DNA of 64,000 nt from Zygaena filipendulae (taxonomy: Eukaryota; Arthropoda; Insecta; Lepidoptera; Zygaenidae): the NCBI GenBank assembly GCA_907165275.2, contig OU015673.1, positions 3,239,001 to 3,303,000 on the forward strand. Direction: 5' to 3'. The notes under the pieces are model-generated. The model was not told the DNA's origin and ran no database searches. It saw only the letters and a program-made list of their open reading frames with translations. Of this stretch, positions 11,201-22,191 are shown piece by piece. A program made the position numbers and the translations under genes. How positions within the stretch are numbered: position 1 is the stretch's first letter; every line of letters starts with the position of its first letter.

Positions 11201-14200
11201 ACGTAGATTCACAATGGTATCATATAAGAAACACATAAGAAAGCGGTATTGAATGACATTCAACAACAGAACTTGTGTGTTTAATTTACTTCAATTTTTA
11301 TTTTTCTTTGTACAATATTTTGATTTTAGATATTTGAGACGAAATTCGGATTCGAATTCGGAAACCCTTCTTGAATAATTCCCTCGTTTAACCTTATATT
11401 ACGTCTTACCTACTTATAAAGAGATATAGTTTGTGAGGTTGTAGTGGGTAATTTCTAGATCTACTGAACCGATTGAAAAAATTATTTTATCAATAGAATG
11501 CTACAATGCTCCTGAGTGATATAGGGTACTTCCTCAGAGTAATAATATATACTACGTACTAGTACTTCTTATCCCGGAATTTCCGCGGGAACCCCGAAAT
11601 CACCGCGGGAGAACAGCTAGTCTTGTATAAGTTGCTCAATTAAAGTTATAAGATGTACCGCCTTCTAAATCTAGCCGAAGAAGAATCCCACGAAGCATTC
11701 AAGAACCATTTCGCTGAGGAGCTGAGCCTGTACAAACACATCTGCATAGTAAATCTGGTGGAGCAGCAGGGTCGGGAGCGGGTGATATTCGACGCTTACG
11801 GCAACCACGTGCTAAAATACAACAGTCCGGACATCATCTATGTAACATTCGACTTCCACGAGTACTGGTGAGTTGGCTAATAGGTTTTATTGAAGTAAAA
11901 CTTCTATATGCACACTGGGCTTGGAGAGTAAACCGGTGAACGCGTTACGATAAGTGTGATCGAGGGAGGCGAACGGAGTTTGAGAGGTAAACGTTGGTAA
12001 AGACTCGAAACATCATATACGTATACAATTATCGTTTGGATGGATGTTTGTTACTTAATCACGCCAGAAGCCAGAACGGCTGATCGGAATTAAATGGAAT
12101 TTGACACAGAGATAGATCATAGTCTGGAAACACAGCTAGGCGCACATAAAATAGACAACCACTGTGAAAGTTATTGTACCACACATGCACCGTAAAACAA
12201 CAAAATCAACTTTCAACCATTTCTTTCTACACGAAACTACAAATAAATGACAGAACCGCCATCTTCGATTCCCGCCCAAATCTTCTGCCACTGCGAAAAT
12301 TATTGTTCCATACATGCTGCACCTTAAAACAACAAAATCAATGTTTTTCGCCACGAAAATATGAGTTAATGTCAGAACCGCCATCTTTGATTGCCGCCAA
12401 AAACTTCTTGCCTCCCAATATATTTTTTTTTTCACACGGCGTCCCCCGCAGCCGCGGCATGCACTACGAGAACGTCAGCATCCTGATAAACGCCATCGCC
12501 GACGTTATAGGCGAGATGCGCTTCTGTTGGCGCGACGACCGCGGCCTGATCTGCAGCCAGACGGGCGTCTTCCGCGTCAACTGCATCGACTGCCTCGACC
12601 GCACCAACGTTGTGCAGGTGAACCGAACCACTTTGATATGATTTGGAAGAATTGACAGTAAAAGTTTTTTTTTTTTGTATATAATTTTATCTTCCGATCA
12701 GTCAGTAAGACAGACAGACAGACAAGACAAGCAGATGTAAGACAGTATGAGCAGATGAGTTGAGTATGAAAGCATATTCTCCAGCTGGAACTTCTACATA
12801 TTTATTCAACATTAACTGTCGAGTAACGAGTTCGAGTATTTTGCGTCTCTTTAGTTGTCCTTTGCTCTCAGGAATTGTGAATTGCACTGCTAATTGGTTA
12901 GGATGACATCTTAGTCGGGTTTTATAATTTTTACAATATGATTTTATTTCTTCTTAAACTGTAGGCACACCCAGGCCCTTATGGACCTCACTGTTGGTAA
13001 TAAACCTTGGAGCACTTGAGAGCTGTTTTAGGATGTAGTTTTGAACTCTTTGTATCATCATAATATTGGAGTCACTGGCAGATCCCCACAGTTGAATCCC
13101 ATATGTCCAGACAGGTTTAAGTATGATCTTATAGATTAGGAGTTTGTTATCTACTGAAAGTTTATAACAGTAAAAATGATGGTAAAAGTTGTGGTCACGG
13201 CCACCTGAGGGTCGGCCTAATGTGAGTCGGCCTCGCTTACAAAAACTCTTCTGAAACAAGTCGAGTATACAGGAATATTTTGTATTTAGTGCGCTCGATC
13301 GATCAAGCTGACCAGCTGATGCATTGCTCGCTGTGCATTCACGTGTATTGTGTATACATTGTGTAGTTGTAATGATTTTTCATTGAATTTAATTCCCTCA
13401 TATTCTCAAAAACTACCGAACTTATAATTTTTTCGCTCATCCCGTTTGTTATAACGTATACTGTCAGCCCTGTAAATATTTGCAGATAATTTTACCACAA
13501 GTTATATAGGCCTTTCTTGTCGGCATCATGCTACACAAAGGTGGATCCGCGCATGTGTGCGAACGGTGTGTTGGTGTTCCGTCCCGCAGACGGCGATAGC
13601 CAAGTACGTGCTGGAGCTGCAGCTGTGCCGCCTGGGGCTGGGCGCGCCGGGCAGCGGCCTGCCGCCCGCGCTGCGCCTCGCCTTCCTGGCGACCTGGGCC
13701 GACAACGGCGACGTCGTGTCGCGCCAGTACGCCGGCACCAGGGCGCTCAAGGTGACCAAAACGGCACACACACACACGCGCACACACACAGGCACAGACG
13801 AAATAATCCTACTATATAATTATATTATATTATAATATTATAAACGCGAAAGTTTGTAAGAATGGATGGATGGATGGATGGATGTTTGTTACTCTTTCAC
13901 GCAAAAACTACTGGATGGATTTAAATGAAACTTTAAAATAATATAGCTTATACATCAGATTAACACATAGGGTACTTTTTATTCCGGAATTCCCGCGGGA
14001 ACTCCGAAATTAACGCGAGTAAAACCGCGAAGAACAGCTGGTAAATATGAAAATACTAGCTGTGTGTGAATCCTTACTGCCTTAATCGCTTAATGCGAAA
14101 GTGAGTTTGTTTGTTTGTCACGCTTTCGCGCCTTAACGGCTCAAGCGATCATTATGAAATTTTGCATACACGTTGTAAGGGGTATGTAAGGGGTACAGAA

Positions 14201-17200
14201 TACGACATAGGGTATTTTTATCTTCGAGAGCTGCGAAATTAACGAGGGTGAAACAGCGGGAAACAGCTAGTTACGAGATAAAAGTACGCTATGTCCTTCT
14301 CTGTGCCCCTAACAACGTCTAGCGGAGCTAGGATGCGCAACATGATAAAATTTTATCGAGCCATTTTATCGATTCTCGTCGACATAATACATCGTTTTGT
14401 CTACCAGTGGTAAAAAATGTTTAACCGAATCTAGTCTTAACTCAATACCCCACTACTGCACTTTTTTGCTTGGACGCCCACAAATATTTGTCGTGTCGAC
14501 AATTTTATCTTTCGTTCGATAAATATATCATGTTGCGCATCCTAGCTACGCTGGTATGTGAAATTTCGTGATAATTGGTTGAGTAGTTAAAAGCGTAACA
14601 AACAAACAAACTCACATTCGAGTTTATAATAGTAAGGATTTATTTATTCAAAACCACATTATAGATCGTTTCACTCATGAAGACGCGCCCCACCTTTCAT
14701 GCTAATAATCAATCATGCTTTGCATTTGCATGCATTAAAATAAATGAACCAATCAGGAAAACCACTGAGAAAATAATCACTACGTTTTAAGAGTAGCCAC
14801 TTCCATACTAATCGCTGATCCGATCTATGAAAGCATTTTGTGCCAACCATACCAATGCAATGTATGGCGCGGTCATAGAAATTTGGTTAAGTATTCCAAA
14901 GTTGGTAAAAAAGTTCGCGCATAAATCCATAGAAGTTTTGGTTCAAGGGAGTGTCGCTGGCCTGGAGAAAACTTTACACTCGCATTAAAATAAATGAACC
15001 AATCAGGAGAATACTTTAAGATCAACTCTATTCGGAAAATGGTGGGGTGCGTCTTCGTGAATGAAACGATCTATACCTACTTCTATACTTACAGTTTAAT
15101 TAATGCTATCACAGAGTATTATAAATGCGCTATCACGAAGTTGGCGATAGGCGGAGAGTGTCGCTTCTTTACTTAGCAATAGTTACTGTCCTTTGGCGAC
15201 AGGCGATATGATAATGTAATAATCATGCCCTGTCTATCAACTCCAAATCTGTTGCTTTACCAGGGAGACTACACCCGGACCGGCGAGCGAAAGTTCACCG
15301 GAATGATGAAAGACGGCGTCGCATCCGCCAACAGGTATCATGTATTGCACAACCTCTTAATACTATAATAAATTTAATTAAACTTTATCAAACTTATTAA
15401 GGTATCTTATTAAACCTAACTCTTTCATCGAACAAGGAAAAAAGCGGGCACACTAATAAAACTTAACACTGCTCTAATTATACTGTGAAAAATTTAGGGA
15501 AAGTAATTTCCCGCCACAGATTCATCATCCGCCATTTTGCGGACGCCATGACACAATGCGCCATAGACATTGCGCTCGGGCAGCCCGTCGATGTGGCGCA
15601 AATAGAGGGCTTCGACAGTCTGTGGCGAGATTTAAAAACCGCTTCCATGATGGTGTTCGAAAATATGGACAGCGAAAGACCCAAGCTGGAACTGATGCCG
15701 TCATATTTCGGACACCCGTTGACGAATGAGCTGGTTTCTATGGAGGTCGCTTATAAATTGGGGAGGTCAGTTTATATTGGTCCTATAAACTAACTGAACT
15801 ATAGTCACCGACAATGAGTGGAATAGGTGCACTAATAGTATACATAATATTGTGTTTCTGATTAACTTTTCGTTTACGTTCTAATATTTTTAGTCTGTAA
15901 ATCTTATGTTTGTGATCTGGTTTTATATGCTTTTATTTAACTTGCAATACAGACAGCTAGTGAAAAAATAAAGACTTTTTCATTGCATTTGAGTCTGTGA
16001 GGTGATGTTGACCGGGTACCGTTTGTCGGCAGGTACTACCTGTCCACGTTCAAGGACGCGCTGCGGCAGGTGGCGGTGGACGTGATGACGGGCGAGGCGC
16101 GCCACATCCCCGAACAGCTGATCGCGACCGACTGCGCCAAGTGCTCGCCGGTCAAAGTGCTCACCTTCAATGTGAGTGCCGAGACCACGCGTAGTGCCAG
16201 AGGGCTGTTGTGATTTTAGGGATGTTGCGGATGCGGATGCGGATTTTCGTTGGCTCGCGTCCGTGCATACGGTGCCCAAGTTGTTTTAGAGCAAGCTTAC
16301 TTTGGTTGTATGACTAAAGTAATAATGATTAATTACTAATAATTAAAAGACATAAGCTCCGTCCCAATCCTTGCATATGGATGACTTCTTTTAAGGTTAT
16401 CATGTTCCGCAACAGGCATGATTCCGCAATACGGGAATGAAAATTAAACTCTATTTAGCCCATCAGTTAAACAATAAATAAATAAAATAACAGACACGTA
16501 CCTATTTGTATTTCGTTTTTTTAAATTATTGAAAAATACTTACGATTACGATAAAATGCATCAAAGTTTAGGAGGGCTCGTGACGTCATAATTAAGTATA
16601 AAGTGTACGAAAGCGTGACGTCACGTGAAATTTCAACTCAATGTATCCCCTAATTTTTTTGAATACGGAAAGAAAAGAAAAGTACGTGTCCAATATTTTT
16701 TATTAATCTACCCACGACAGATTAAAAACTAAAATTCCGCAACATCCCCGATTGTACCAGAAAAAACTATTAGGAAAATACATTGTGTTTCGCTATGTTG
16801 GCAACAGGACCAGAGCTGCCCGGACACTGAGGCGATGGCGCAGCACGTCAAGTCGCTCATAGACGACTGCAAGAAGCTCATCGTGGACACGGAGCCGGTG
16901 CTGGGCTCCTGGGGCCTCATCGACGCTGACCCCCAGTATGTTCATCTTAATGCTTTAGAGAATATTCAAAACGGGTTAAGGGACTAGCCAAGAGCTTGTT
17001 TGCAATATTATTATTTTTCTAACGATTTTCGGGAAGTATGCAATAATAGCACAATTTATACTAACGTAACGGTAGCAACTAGCATGAGCGTAAATCATAT
17101 TTTTACTCACGCTAACTGATAGTGGACGATCTTAGCTAAGGTGACGTCAGCATGTGTGTATGGTGACGTCAGCGGGTGTGTAATGTGACGTTAGTGTAAG

Positions 17201-20200
17201 GCGATGTTGTGTTCGCATAAAGATATGTCAGCGTACGTGTAAGGTGACGTCAGCGTGCATGTAAAATAACGTCAGCATGTGTGTAAGGTGACGTCAGGGT
17301 GTATGTAATGTTAGTGTTCTTGTGCTTTGACGTACGCGTGTGTGTAAAGTAACGTCGGTATTGGTGTAAGGCCAGCTTGCGTTTGAGGTGATGTCAGCGT
17401 GCTTGTAAGGTGACGTCAGCGTGTGTCATCAGCGAATGTATAAGGTGACGTCACAGTTTGTGTAAAGTGCCATCAGCGCACATGGTAACGTTCTCGTGTG
17501 CTCGCGCCCAGCACCGGCGACCCGCAAGAGACGGAGATGGACACGGTGGTGCTGCTGACGAGCGACGCGTACTACGTGGCCGACTACGACGAGACGTCGG
17601 ACCGGCTGCTGGCCGTGCAGCGCGTGCCGCTGCGTGACGTCACCGCCGTCGAGCTGGGCACGCTCGACTCCAGCGCCACGGTGAGTGGGCCGGGGGGCGG
17701 TGGCGGGGTGCTGACGTCACACTGCTGACCATAGTACCGGCCGACATAGACCATACCATAGTTACACACGCCGCATAAAAACTGTTCCGAAGTACCACCG
17801 TGTATATGTGTGTGCGTTTGCGCGTGCGCAGCTGTTCGGCGTGGCGCGCGCGCGCGGCGAGCCGGCGGTGTGCGTGCGCATCAGCTACACGCACGGCGGC
17901 GAGCCCGGCTACTTCCACATGTTCCGCTCCACCACGCTGCGCTTCTTCAACAACATGGCCGTCGTGATCAACACGCGCGACGAGATGATCGGTGAGCGAC
18001 TTTGTGTCTTTTGACTTTAAGATTACAGTCCCCCCCCTGTGTTAGATCCACAACTTGATACCAGCAGAATGGGCATGATGACTAAATTTAAGGATTTATT
18101 CCGTTTTGTAGATTCATTATTAAATTGACTTTAAGATTACATTCCCCCCTGTGTTAGATCCACAACTTGATACCAGCGGAATGGGCATGATGACTAAATT
18201 TAAGGATTAAATCCGTTTTGTAGATTCATTATTAAATATTGGACACGAATTTTTTCCTTTTTTTTTTACGTGATCAAAAAATAACGGCGATAATACATTG
18301 ACTTGAAATTTCGTGTGATGTCACGCCTAGGTACACTTTATACTTGTTATGACGTCACGAACCCCCACTCCTAAACTTAAATGCGTTTTATCTTAGTATC
18401 CTCACTAATTTTATAAGTTTAAAAATAAATCGTTAATAGAATATGGCCTTATCAACTTTGAATAAAGATTTCTGTTTTTTTTTTTTATTCTGTAAGTATC
18501 ATTTACTTCTGCAGTCTGGACTCGATATTAAAAAGTTTGAACAGACTTTGCTAATAACTACCACTTATTGCGGTTTTAAAATATGCATATTATTTTATCT
18601 CTGTGTAAATAAAGCTGTTTGTCCCTCAGAATCTTTGCACTCGATCTGCGAATCGCTGTTAGTAGCCCGCGACGTTGCTCAGCTGCCGCCGATACCCTTC
18701 CGCGACGGGATTAGACTGGAGAAGAGGAAGTCCAAGGTATGGCGGCTTCTGTCATTGTTTCTTTATTTACAGCCTAAACTAAACGTATAAGCCTTCCTCT
18801 TGAATCACTCAATCTATTGGTGAAAACCGCACGAAAAACCGTTTAGTGGTAAGTATTTGTATTTATTGCAAACAGACAGACAGACGCGGTAGAGGACTTG
18901 GTCTATACTAATATTATAAAGAGGTAAAGTTTGTGAATTGTGAGTCTGTGCCAAAAATTCTTTTACTTATAGGAAGCTACGGTAGTCCTGAATGACATAG
19001 GGTACTTTTCATCCCGAAATTACCACGGGACCTCCGAAATTACCGCGCGTGAAACCGCGGGGGACAACTAGGCTTATAATATGTATGTATGTCTGTATGG
19101 CAGGTGCACCCGGCGCTCGCGCAGTCGGCGAGCGGCCGCTCGGCGCTGTACCTCGACCTGTCGCGGCTGCCGACGCTCACCAAGAACGTCAGCGAGGCGC
19201 AGCTGGTCGCCGACATCAGGAGCGTCGGTCAGTTGCACGTGCAGTGTGCAGTGTGCACCCGCCTGGGCCCTTGTTCACTATGACCATGACCATAACACGG
19301 CGCGGCAAGATAACGCGCCGTGTTATGGTTTTTTAATGGGGATGTATGTGGACTACTTTTGAAAATCATAATTCTAATTAGTCCGTCAGTTACAAAATAA
19401 AAAAACAATACACATGTATTTGTTTTTGCTTTTTCAAATAAATTAAAATATACAGAGATAAAGCGCATTAAAGTTTAGTGTGAGTGTGGAATTCCACGAG
19501 GAACTCCGGCATATACAGTCACCAGCAGCTAGGAGCAGCCAGTTTTTAGTAATTTTAATAATATCATATACATATACACTATATAGGCCCATGAAATCGC
19601 TTTCACGTTAAGTACGGACAAATATATGAGCAACATAGGTTGGTCTCACTCCCATCCCCGCCCCTCACCCCCCAGCGCGCACGTCAAAGCGCTCGGTGAC
19701 CAGCGCAATCCTTCACCAAATCCTGCGCATGTCCTCGCCGCTTCCGCTCCCGCTCCCGCCCCCGCTCGCGCGTCGTTCGAGCGGGCGCAGCGACGCGGCC
19801 ACGCAGACTGTTAGTGCGTTCAATTTTCTGTGTATTTGTTCGAATATTATTTGCTGTGATATTATCACTTTCGTAACCGACCCGTTTGAGTTAGAAGTAT
19901 ATAGAAGATGTTGAAAATATTGATTAGTAGATTGCGCATTACGCCCGAGATATAAAAGAACGCTATAGCGAGCTAAATAAACGTGGTCGTATTGGAAACA
20001 AAATACGGGATGTAAAGTGTTAAAATATTAGAAAAAAATAAACCTGCAATAAAATTGGTTGTAAAATTTTGATAATGTTGAGTTCAATATCTACTCTTTT
20101 GAATTTGCATGTGTTTATTCAATCTAATGTGTGACTGTAACTGTGTGATTGTAACTGTATTAAACTGTAGTTTTACACAATATTATTAAAACTCACTCAT

Positions 20201-21527
20201 TTTTGGTATAAGAATTCGCTTGCTAAGGCAAGTATTTTGAGCATTGGAAACAAAACTTCGATTCACGTATTCCAGGATCGAAAGCCCTCACCAACATGAC
20301 GGAGCAGTTCAGCAAGCTGAACAAGTTGAGTCACTCGCTGAACGCGCGCGCCCGGCCCGGGCTGCAGCTGCGCCTGGACCAGGGCGCCTCGCGGACCAAG
20401 AAGATGTTCACCCTCGGGCCCAAGAGCGACAAGAAGAAGGGCAGCCTCTCCGACGGCGTCAGCTCCGACTACTCCTCCGACGACGAGAACAGAACGAACA
20501 TCTTCGAACCGAACCTGGACAACTTCGAGCACACCCAGCACTACATAGGCAAGGGACCACCGGCGGCCAGCGACGCGGACACCGACTGCGAACTCATCGA
20601 GAACCCCCTGTACTCGTCGAAAATAGAACCGCAAGAGAACAGAGACGTTGACGTCGCGACGGAGCCGGACGCGCCGCAGACGCACGCGCTGAAGACGCCC
20701 AGCGGCGCCGGCAAGAGGAATCCGTTCGACGCGGAGACGGAAGGCTCGAGTGTGGCGAAAACGCCCGAGATCCAGGTGGAGACGGACGGCCCGGCCAGGC
20801 CGCCGCCGCCAAGCTCGCTGCTGCTGTGTCAGAAGCTATCGCACAGCTCCAACGACATCAACTACGACGACGGCCAGGGCCTAGCCGCCGAGGGTGTCAA
20901 CTTCCACGTGCGCTCCAACTCGCAGCACGAGATCACGCTGAACATCGCGCAGTCGCACAGTGAGTCCGCACTGCGCCAGCTGCGCGCCGCCGCCAGCCCG
21001 CTGTCGACCAGGGAGATGGTGATGTCGCCGCTGTCCAAGCTGGCCAAAGGGGTCCAGACCCTGGGGGCCAACCTGGACCCTAGGAAGAAGGTACGTTCAA
21101 CTTCATATGGAGTACGTAGCTGACTGATTTATCAATGCCCAGATGGATTCTGCTCAAGTTTTGCTCAAGAGTCAAAACCTTATCGCTTCTTCATCGATTT
21201 TTATCTATTTACAAGCTGATCCGTGCGGTTTCACCCGCGGTACTTACGAAGTTCCTGCAGGAATTCCGGCACAGAAAGTATCCTATGTCGCCTACTCTGT
21301 ACCCCTGAAAAAACGTGTATGCAAAATTTCATGATGATCAGCTAGTAGTAGTTGGGGCGTGAAAGCGTAACAAACAAACAAACTGACATTCTCATTTGTT
21401 AGTACAAGACTCTCTTTTTTTTCAGGGTTCTGCAACCGTGAAGCACGTATCAGAACAACAGTACGAGGAGCACAGAAAGCTGCAGGAAAAATGGCGTGAT
21501 TGCAACACGCGCCTCGTCGCTTTGTAA
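8274..21527 (+). CDS. INPP5F: INPP5F/SAC2-type phosphoinositide phosphatase (17 exons)
   Basis: Exons: 8274-8370, 8534-9198, 9794-9978, 10124-10235, 10458-10530, 11675-11867, 12452-12617, 13590-13751, 15264-15334, 16033-16171, 16808-16935, 17512-17680, 17832-17991, 18630-18736, 19104-19227, 20276-21090, 21426-21527. All junctions are GT/AG and phases agree, giving 1155 residues, close to vertebrate INPP5F. The protein starts MELF as in that family. The Sac catalytic CX5R motif CIDCLDR is at about residues 486-492, followed by TNVVQ and the conserved WADNGD, SRQYAGT and GMMKDGV blocks. An hSac2-type domain follows (about 640-790), then a low-complexity tail ending HRKLQEKWRDCNTRLVAL. Known members dephosphorylate PI4P on endosomes and the plasma membrane. 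The first exons are AT-rich and the later ones strongly GC-rich. An extra in-frame exon is listed separately. Confidence 0.93.
10593..10721 (+). repeat. Lepidopteran 'CGCGGTTTCACCCGCG' dispersed repeat (intron 5)
   Basis: A copy of the ubiquitous element that begins CTAGCTGTTCCCCGCGG, passes GGAATTCCGGGATAAAAAGT and ends near CATTTATAATATTAGTA. This one is internally shortened. Intron 5 (10531-11674) also carries other remnants near 10820-10930 and 11400-11625 and nothing else I recognise. Confidence 0.7.
12160..12420 (+). repeat. Tandem dimer of a dispersed repeat (intron 6)
   Basis: Two diverged, adjacent copies of a unit of about 130 bp that contains ATTGTNCCANACATGC, AACAACAAAATCAA and GACAGAACCGCCATCTT. 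A third copy of the family lies at about 54690-54800. It is non-coding. Confidence 0.6.
12954..13259 (-). pseudogene. Jockey-type LINE fragment (RT C-terminal region)
   Basis: A minus-strand reading of about 100 codons contains NKLLIYKIILKPVWTYGIQL and LGVPTV. This is typical of the region downstream of the reverse transcriptase in Jockey-clade LINEs. It is 5'-truncated, lacks the RT active site, and lies in INPP5F intron 7 in antisense orientation. It is a dead fragment. Confidence 0.75.
13804..14040 (-). repeat. 'CGCGGTTTCACCCGCG' dispersed repeat (intron 8)
   Basis: Minus-strand copy running from the TTATAATATTA end through GGATGGATGGATGG and AGGGTACTTTTTATTCCGGAA to GAACAGCTGG. A second related copy follows at about 14080-14272. 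A CACACA tract sits just after the exon 8 donor. Confidence 0.7.
14320..14552. mobile_element. MITE with AGGATGCGCAACATG ends
   Basis: Inverted ends TAGCGGAGCTAGGATGCGCA (14320) and TGCGCATCCTAGCTACGCTG (right end) bound about 233 bp with ATCGAT/TCGACGAG-type inner sequence. Related sequence lies in both arms of the large palindrome (near 31400-31470 and 32208-32275). No ORF. Confidence 0.7.
14660..15073. mobile_element. MITE with TATAGATCGTTTCA ends
   Basis: Inverted ends TATAGATCGTTTCACTCATG and the complementary CATTCGTGAAGACG-type right end (15041-15073) span about 414 bp in INPP5F intron 8. Inside is a direct repeat of TAAAATAAATGAACCAATCA (near 14737 and 14988). It is non-coding. Confidence 0.65.
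15520..15765 (+). CDS. INPP5F: Extra symmetric exon in INPP5F, related to exon 10
   Basis: Between exons 9 and 10 there is an open segment with a CCGCCACAG acceptor and an AG|GTCAGT donor. It is 246 bases (82 codons), phase 2 at both ends, so inclusion together with exon 10 keeps the frame; replacing exon 10 would break it. Its first residues, RFIIRHFADAMTQCAIDIAL, resemble the start of exon 10, RYYLSTFKDALRQVAVDVM. The most likely reading is an ancient exon duplication, used as a cassette or constitutive insertion just downstream of the Sac catalytic core. Codon content is clearly coding-like, and no stop occurs. Whether it is used in mRNA is not visible here. Confidence 0.65.
17112..17470 (+). 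repeat. Degenerate minisatellite of TGACGTCA units (intron 11)
   Basis: About a dozen loosely tandem units of the form GTGTAAGGTGACGTCAGCGT, each roughly 20-35 bp, fill the intron immediately before INPP5F exon 12. At least six contain a perfect TGACGTCA palindrome, the consensus cAMP-response element bound by CREB/ATF bZIP factors. Whether it acts as an enhancer is inference. Confidence 0.75.
18011..18237 (+). repeat. Direct tandem duplication, about 114-bp unit (intron 13)
   Basis: Copy 1 (18011-18124) and copy 2 (18125-18237) both run from TTGACTTTAAGATTACA to TTCATTATTAAAT with only a few differences. It is a recent local duplication in INPP5F intron 13 with no coding content. Confidence 0.9.
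18898..19071 (-). repeat. 'CGCGGTTTCACCCGCG' dispersed repeat (intron 14)
   Basis: Minus-strand copy from ATATTATAAAGAGG through AGGGTACTTTTCATCCCGAA to GAAACCGCGGGGGACAACTA. Confidence 0.7.
19289..19329. repeat. Perfect 16-bp-stem hairpin (intron 15)
   Basis: ACCATAACACGGCGCG, a 9-base loop, then the exact complement CGCGCCGTGTTATGGT. It starts about 60 bases after the exon 15 donor in an otherwise unremarkable stretch. Confidence 0.85.
19676..19914 (+). other. Possible alternative 3' exon of INPP5F
   Basis: After a pyrimidine-rich tract and CCCCCCAG, a GC-rich stretch is open in the phase left by exon 15. It reads SKRSVTSAILHQILRMSS, a proline run, RRSSGRSDAATQT, and stops at 19912-19914. 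Base composition matches the neighbouring exons and not the intron. A donor that would restore the exon 16 frame is missing (ACT|GTTAGT leaves the wrong phase), so if used it would be a terminal exon. It could equally be a GC-rich intronic patch. Confidence 0.3.
21212..21412 (+). repeat. 'CGCGGTTTCACCCGCG' dispersed repeat (intron 16)
   Basis: A plus-strand copy beginning AGCTGATCCGTGCGG and ending in the AACAAACAAACAAACT block near 21385. It occupies most of the intron between exons 16 and 17. Confidence 0.75.
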
Positions 21528-21806
21528 GCTCAGTGTTGCCAGTCCATTTCACAAAGTTACCATGTGAGAAAAAATTAAGACTTACGATAGATTTTTTCCT
21601 TCTTTATTGAGAGTAGTCACTGGGATTATGTTAGTATAATGTAAAAAACACAAATTTGCTGGCGAATATAAACTAAGTCACAGCTAACTTGATGGTCAAC
21701 ACGATACCTACCAAGGCGACTGATAAACCAGTCCCCAATGGCCATTCGCATTGGCCAAGAGCCGTTAGCACAGTTATTAGAATACTCCCTGTGATTACCT
21801 TTCTTT

Positions 21807-21810
<4 letters not shown>

Positions 21811-21833
<23 letters not shown>
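21811..21833. repeat. (AC)n microsatellite
   Basis: A pure CA dinucleotide run about 280 bases after the INPP5F stop codon. Confidence 0.85.
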
Positions 21834-21837
<4 letters not shown>

Positions 21838-22003
21838 TCTTTTTCATGGTTCTTAAATGAAATAGTGTTATCGTAATTTACATTCCCTTTTTTATAATAC
21901 GATACAGACATAATATACATAAAAATGCAAAATGTGAAATTCAAATAATTTCCCGGTTGCGACGCAACGTGATTATTTGCACATGATTGCTTGTATTTAG
22001 GTA

Positions 22004-22191
22004 CTAGCTGACCCCCGCGGTAACTTTGGAGTTCCCGCGGGAATTCCGGGATAAAAAGTACCCTATATCACTCAGGATCACTTCCTATAAGTGAAATAAT
22101 TTTCAAAATCGGTTCAATAGATCCAGAAATTACCCCCTACAACGTCACAAACTCACAAACTTTTGCTCTTTATAATATTAGTATAGATATA
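22004..22191 (+). repeat. 'CGCGGTTTCACCCGCG' dispersed repeat
   Basis: A plus-strand copy: CTAGCTGACCCCCGCGG, GGAATTCCGGGATAAAAAGT, ending in TATAATATTAGTATAGAT. The surrounding 21528-24120 is AT-rich 3' UTR or intergenic DNA; an AATAAA-type poly(A) signal near 22684 could end INPP5F. I see no other gene there. Confidence 0.8.

Noticed and set aside
13464..13835. Several open frames around INPP5F exon 8
   Set aside because: They are shadows of the GC-rich exon in other frames; the exon itself is in the INPP5F model.
15520..15765. Mutually exclusive splicing of the extra exon with INPP5F exon 10
   Set aside because: Exon 10 is phase 2 to 0 while the extra exon is phase 2 to 2; swapping them would shift the frame, so only joint inclusion works.
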